Shown here: in pieces, positions 13,693-13,720 of the stretch
Layout: every line of letters starts with the position of its first letter
Numbering within the stretch: position 1 is the stretch's first letter
Assembly: GCA_031265345.1 (NCBI GenBank)
Contig: JAISCU010000351.1
Coordinates: 1 to 13,720 of the forward strand
Origin: Bifidobacteriaceae bacterium
GTDB lineage: Bacteria; Actinomycetota; Actinomycetes; Actinomycetales; WQXJ01
DNA: 13,720 bases
Direction: 5' to 3'
Notes under the pieces: generated by a model
Database searches by the model: none
Told to the model about the DNA's origin: nothing
Seen by the model: only the letters and a program-made list of their open reading frames with translations
Made by a program: the position numbers and the translations under genes

Positions 13693-13720
13693 ATGACCAA
13701 ACCAGCCAAGGCTACCGGCC
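13693..13720 (+). CDS. Start of an unidentified rightward gene (only nine codons in window)
   Basis: An ATG at 13693 with a ribosome binding site in front is followed by MTKPAKATG and then the window edge. The frame just upstream is closed by stops (TGA at 13683-13685, TAG at 13666-13668 in other frames), so nothing extends into it from the left. Nine residues are too few to suggest a function. The gene is divergent from the giant surface-protein gene, and shared regulation from the intergenic region is possible. Confidence 0.5.

Overview
The window is high-G+C DNA whose codons mostly end in G or C, with strong AGGAG-type ribosome binding sites. The composition and the type of surface protein fit a high-G+C Gram-positive bacterium (Actinomycetota), perhaps host- or gut-associated. 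That assignment is inference: no rRNA, tRNA or housekeeping gene is present to confirm it.

Almost everything (1-12789, minus strand) is one uninterrupted reading frame. It starts at an ATG at 12789 with a good ribosome binding site and runs off the left edge after 4263 codons without a stop, so its C-terminus is not visible. It encodes a giant secreted, repeat-built surface protein. The order is: a long signal peptide; an acidic, proline-rich linker; four glycine-rich solenoid blocks built on an (A/G)-G-I-G-G-G ... T-I-S-G-x-A-x-V-x-A motif; between and after them a fixed series of small beta domains (a cap module, an Ig-like module and a 'YYxV' fibronectin-like module); then bacterial-repeat and InlB-B-type repeats; then Ig-like and cadherin-like domains up to the window edge. 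The first two solenoid modules and the second two form a supra-repeat of about 4.49 kb. A second internal duplication of about 0.84 kb lies at the left edge. Codon use changes near 2850, which suggests the protein is a mosaic.

The right end (12790-13692) is a roughly 900-base divergent intergenic region with no convincing gene. It holds an inverted repeat, three copies of a short direct repeat and a G-quadruplex-forming tract. At 13693 a plus-strand gene begins, but only nine codons are visible.

The likely job of the main protein is adhesion or polysaccharide binding at the cell surface. No catalytic domain was recognised, and no functional partner gene lies in the window.
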